64,000 nt of DNA, taken from the NCBI GenBank assembly GCA_010279815.1, contig QEOQ01000180.1, positions 2,220,259 through 2,284,258 of the forward strand, written 5' to 3'. The notes under the pieces are model-generated. The model was not told the origin of the DNA. It ran no database searches and saw only the letters and a program-made list of their open reading frames with translations. Below are positions 60,616 to 64,000 of the stretch, piece after piece; position 1 is the first letter of the stretch; each line of letters begins with the position of its first letter. The DNA comes from Brachionus plicatilis (Eukaryota; Rotifera; Eurotatoria; Ploima; Brachionidae). The position numbers were made by a program, and so were the translations under genes.

Positions 60616-61309
60616 GGGTCTTGTCTGTTATGTGATCAGTTGGTCACAGTTTATTATTAAAATAAAGAATTTTTTTTTAATTTTATTATTTAAGTGACCA
60701 GTTATTAAATTTATGCGACCAATTTATATATTAATTTAAAATTATAAAAATTCAATAAAAAAAATTATTTATGCATTTTTGCGATGTGTTGCTTTACACC
60801 ACGCTCATTTTTCATTAATTTCCCGCACTCCGGGCAAGCTATTGGGTTTTTATGTTTGCTACGAAATTTTTTTGCAGCAGACTGTTTCTCTTCAGAAGCA
60901 ATTGGAGCTTCTGATGCAATTTTTGAAAACTTTTCTAATTTTTTTTTGTTGGATTTAAACTAAGCTTGCAAATGGCTGCACTAACCTCTTCAAAATCTGA
61001 TTCACAATTTTCTTCATCATCTGAATCGGTGCCATTTAAATCAAATCTTGCATGTATAGTTGCAATTATTTTATTATATATACAATTAAATTTTATTTAA
61101 CTTAAAAGAAATTTATGTGACCAATTGCAAAATTTTCGTGGCCAAATGTTTTTTAGGTGACCAGGTTAAAATTATTTATAAAGATTTTTACCAAATAAAT
61201 AATTTTGCCTGATCACATATTAGGTGACCAGTTAATATGTGACCAGTAAGAAAAAATGCCTGGTCACCAAATCGACTTAAAGTCACTGGTCACATAACAG
61301 GCAAGACCC
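60616..61309. mobile_element. DNA transposon with GGG termini, 8-bp TSD and subterminal GTGACCA repeats
   Basis: The left end GGGTCTTGTCTGTTATGTGA and the right end, reverse complemented, GGGTCTTGCCTGTTATGTGA, differ at one base. The identical 8-mer AATATTTT lies directly outside both (60608-60615 and 61310-61317). GTGACCA/TGGTCAC motifs recur in both orientations near both ends, the usual pattern of transposase-binding sites. Inside is a broken minus-strand frame with a C2H2 finger. An 8-bp duplication fits hAT, P, Merlin or Novosib; GGG termini favour the latter two, but without a transposase domain the superfamily is open. Confidence 0.87.
60765..61062 (-). pseudogene. C2H2 zinc-finger reading frame carried by the TIR element
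   Basis: The minus strand encodes an acidic stretch (DSDDEENCESDFEEVS) and then, after a frame break at a homopolymer (60939-60947), a Lys-rich segment. That segment ends in CPECGKLMKNERGVKQHIAK followed by MHK and a stop at 60765-60767. The finger has the spacing C-x2-C-x12-H-x4-H. No clear ATG starts the frame and no transposase catalytic region is visible. It may be the remnant of a DNA-binding transposon protein. The homopolymer break could also be a sequencing error. Confidence 0.6.
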
Positions 61310-62940
61310 AATATTTTTGTGTTGAAAAAAATTTCCTTTAAGAATTATTTTTCAAACACATTTTTTTTGTGTTAAATGTTTTTTTTTTAAATATAATTTT
61401 TTGTGCAGAGAAGAAATCGAATTGTGTTGAATGTTTTTTTCATTGTGCTAATCAGGAAATTGATTGTGCTGAAATAATATTCCCTCTTTTAAATTTGCAG
61501 AATGTCAAAAAAAATGCATCAATGTTTATGGGACCTTGCTGAATTCAATTTATATTAGATATCATTTAATTATTCTTATTTGATTTCTATTCGATTTATA
61601 GATTTCAAGTAAAAATTAATAAAAATGAATCAATAATTTCTCAAAAAAAAACTAATAATCTTTATTTGATAAATAATGAAAATATAGTTACAAATCTTCA
61701 ATTTTTTTTAATTTTTATAAAAATTGAGAAAAAAACTAGTCAATTTTTCAATTTTTTCATTTTTTTAATGAAATTTTTTTGGACAATTGTTTAATTTAAA
61801 AAAATTATACTTTTTCGAAATTTTACTTCTTTTTCAATCATATTTTACAATTATTATAAATATTTCGAAGTTTTAAAAGCTTAAGTGAAAAAAATGCTTT
61901 TTTGTTCTTAACCTTTTTGTAAATAATTTTTGATTGGAGCTATACTTAAATCGACCAAAAATAATTGAAATTAAAGCTTTGTCTAAATTAAAAAATTGGC
62001 GAAAGTATATAATATTTGGTAAATAAGCTATATAAATAGCCTGGTTCTGAGGGCAGATATCTCCAGGTCCTAGATAGATTGTAAATGATTTTATTTTTGT
62101 GAATAATCACTAAAATAAACAGCATTTTTGATCAGTGATGTTAACGCTATTTTATTTACATTGAAAGGTATTCGTTATTTAGGGAAAATATCAAAAAAGT
62201 AATGAAAGTCTAAAGCTACAAAATATGCTTGACTGATATTTAAAACATCAAAATTTTTTGTTCACCGTTATTCAACGTTAACATGCCTATTTTAGATTTG
62301 ATAATATTTTAAAATTTTTTTCAATGCTTGAACACCCAACCAACAAATATAGAATACCAAAATCTTTTAATTAATATCCAAGTAGGAATTTATCAAAAGA
62401 TTGATATATTTAGGCTAAGTCACATTTTTTAAGGCTCAATAATTATTTTTAAGGCAAAGTATCAATTTTTATGATTCTTTTTCAAAATTAGCGGAATAAA
62501 GAGATAAAATCTAGGGCCAAATATTTATTTTAAATCAAGATTATATTCAATAATGCATGCACAAAATAAATTTTTGTTGTCATAGAAACATTTTTTAAAT
62601 TCTTTCAATAATTAGAGTAATTTAAAAAAAAATTCAAAATTACCTGACACACTAAAAATTGTAGGTTAAACATCCAAGCAAATCGAAAAAAAAACGCAGT
62701 TAAAGAGACCAAGAGATTTGTGGAAAAGCTCGGTTTGATAAATGAGTTAAAGAACAAAATAAACCATAGGAAAATTTGAAAGAATTATAATTAAAAGCTT
62801 TTAAGTATTTTCTTTATACGTACCAGTGTTAGTTTGTTATCAATTTTGCTTTAGAAAAATTAAATTAATTAATAAAACCTACGACGCAGTCTTATTTTTT
62901 GTTCTAATGAAACTTTGAGCTAAATATAAATTATTTGAGC

Positions 62941-64000
62941 ATGTCCAGCGACCAAATAATAATCGAATATGACGAAAATATTCAGCCGACTGATGAAGAT
63001 ATAGTTGAGTATGCCAAATATATCGGAATCGAGCCCGATCAGGTAAAAGATTGAAATAAATTCTTATTTTTGTAAAATTTTTTTGTTTAAAAAAGGAACC
63101 AGAACTGATGTGGATAGCGCGCCAGGGTGTCAAAGCCCCGCTGCCGAAAGGCTGGAAAGCTGTGCACGACCCACTGCAGGAAGAATTGTACTATTTTAAT
63201 TTCGAAACTGGCGAGTCCATTTGGGATCATCCATGCGACAAAGACTACAAAAACCTAGTTATTAATGAGCGTAAAATAGTGCAATTAAATGGAAAGGCAA
63301 ACTATCGTCCATCGGAGTCAAAAGTTCCAAGTCCTTTTGCAACAATGAAGAGTGGCACAAGCAAAAGCACGTCTACCCTCAGCGATGTATTGAACAATGC
63401 CAATAGAAATAAGTTAAAAAATGACTTTATTTTCGCCAATGACTATGGCATCGAGTTTGAAGAAGAACTAAAAAGAGACATGGAAGAGGATTCAGAGGCT
63501 AGTTGGAAAAAAAAATCCGAATCTGACGACTCAGATGATTTCCGAAAACCTGTTGATTTTGGTATAGACAAGGAAACATCAATTAAATTAGACAAGCTGA
63601 ATGTAGTTTTGATGGTTGGAAAAGAAAAAGAAACCAATTTGAGCACGAACAATGGTGATTCTGCTCCGACCACGTCCCGGGATGTCTTGGATAGCCCTAC
63701 TAGAAATTACATAAAGTCAGTTTTGGGAGCTAGCAGAGACGAAGAGGCTCGAAAATCTGTCAAATTGGACTCGCTAGCCGAGGAAAGTGTAGATGAGTCG
63801 AAACCTGTCATTAAAAACAAAGATGAGGAGCTTAAAGTTTTGAGACAAAGTCTTGATAGAGAGTATGACCAACGCAGACTAGAACTTTTAGAAGAGAAAG
63901 AAGCTAGAATTAAAAAATTAAAACTTGAAATCGAATCTGATGTAAACAAAGCTATTGAAATGGAAAAGAAAAAAATCCAACAAGATCAAGACGAAAAATT
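62941..64000 (+). CDS. CEP164: Centriole distal-appendage protein CEP164 (5' part, cut by window end)
   Basis: Exon 1 is 62941-63042 and exon 2 runs from 63096 past the end of the window with no stop. The first 100 residues match the CEP164 N-terminus: an acidic start, [21 protein letters not shown], then a WW domain from LPKGWK through [20 protein letters not shown]. Next come a Ser/Asp-rich linker and, from about 63820, a charged heptad-like region with [17 protein letters not shown] that starts the long coiled coil. Known role: CEP164 docks TTBK2 and vesicles at distal appendages to start ciliogenesis; the N-terminal WW region binds TTBK2. The 53-bp intron falls in phase 0 after GAT CAG. 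Only about 335 residues are seen of what should be a much longer protein. Confidence 0.94.

Larger units (their letters stand above)
59800..62940. other. Divergent intergenic region between formin copy B and CEP164
   Basis: About 3.1 kb containing the zinc-finger-carrying TIR element at 60616-61309. The rest is AT-rich. A TTAACG-containing imperfect inverted pair near 62141-62290 is too weak to call. Promoters for both flanking genes should lie here, but none is identifiable. Confidence 0.6.

Noticed and set aside
62141..62290. Possible TIR element with GTTAACG motifs near both ends
   Set aside because: The right end lacks a matching terminus and no target duplication is present.
1..64000. 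CRISPR arrays, operons, bacterial promoters
   Set aside because: The spliced metazoan genes show this is a eukaryotic nuclear sequence, and no regularly spaced direct repeats are seen.
9201..64000. Functional cluster of ciliary genes (PIBF1 and CEP164)
   Set aside because: They are about 50 kb apart with unrelated genes between them, so co-occurrence in the window is not evidence of linkage.

Overview
The window is nuclear DNA from an animal. It is very AT-rich outside the exons and carries nine intron-containing genes (one cut by the window's end) plus one unrecognised single-exon open frame. Most introns are 45-60 bp, with a few of 0.4-2.4 kb. The genes are metazoan: a Brat/TRIM-NHL protein, a Neuralized E3 ligase, a Cys-loop anion channel, Diaphanous-type formins and ciliary appendage proteins. 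Low GC, tiny introns and short intergenic gaps suit a small protostome, for example a monogonont rotifer. That placement is inference; no rRNA or mitochondrial marker is present to settle it.

Layout. 84-3216 (-): RING/B-box/NHL protein of the Brat class. 5322-6939 (+): GTF2H2 (TFIIH p44), 9 exons. 9201-13265 (+): PIBF1/CEP90, 13 exons. 15281-17379 (+): Neuralized, 3 exons. 18837-23387 (-): Cys-loop ligand-gated anion channel, 13 exons, several of them 24-41 nt. 25434-26580 (+): membrane-anchored serine protease. 35695-37335 (-): unrecognised Ser/Asn-rich protein with a C-terminal PP1-docking-like motif. 40043-47168 (-) and about 52243-59799 (-): two Diaphanous-type formin paralogues flanking MRI1 (48338-49504, -), the methionine-salvage isomerase. 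62941->64000 (+): 5' part of CEP164. PIBF1/CEP90 and CEP164 both serve centriole distal appendages, but they lie 50 kb apart with unrelated genes between them, so no functional cluster is claimed.

The gaps and longer introns are rich in small inverted-repeat transposons. Several can be delimited to the base by target-site duplications: 7820-8273 and 38650-38921 (8-bp TSD, hAT-like CAGAGTT termini), 13418-13920 and 32881-33498 (TA duplication), 20606-21082 (8-bp TSD), and 60616-61309 (8-bp TSD, GGG termini, many GTGACCA subterminal repeats and a broken C2H2 zinc-finger reading frame). Two decayed LINE fragments sit in introns: a reverse transcriptase with a YADD box (21123-21836) and an endonuclease piece (about 55000-55856).

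The most notable structure is the formin pair. Two blocks are almost identical in exons and introns alike, while the 5' exons, the start of FH2 and the 3' tail are clearly diverged. This mosaic suggests ectopic gene conversion. One paralogue also appears to use a GC-AG intron that has collected a LINE fragment and a foldback element.
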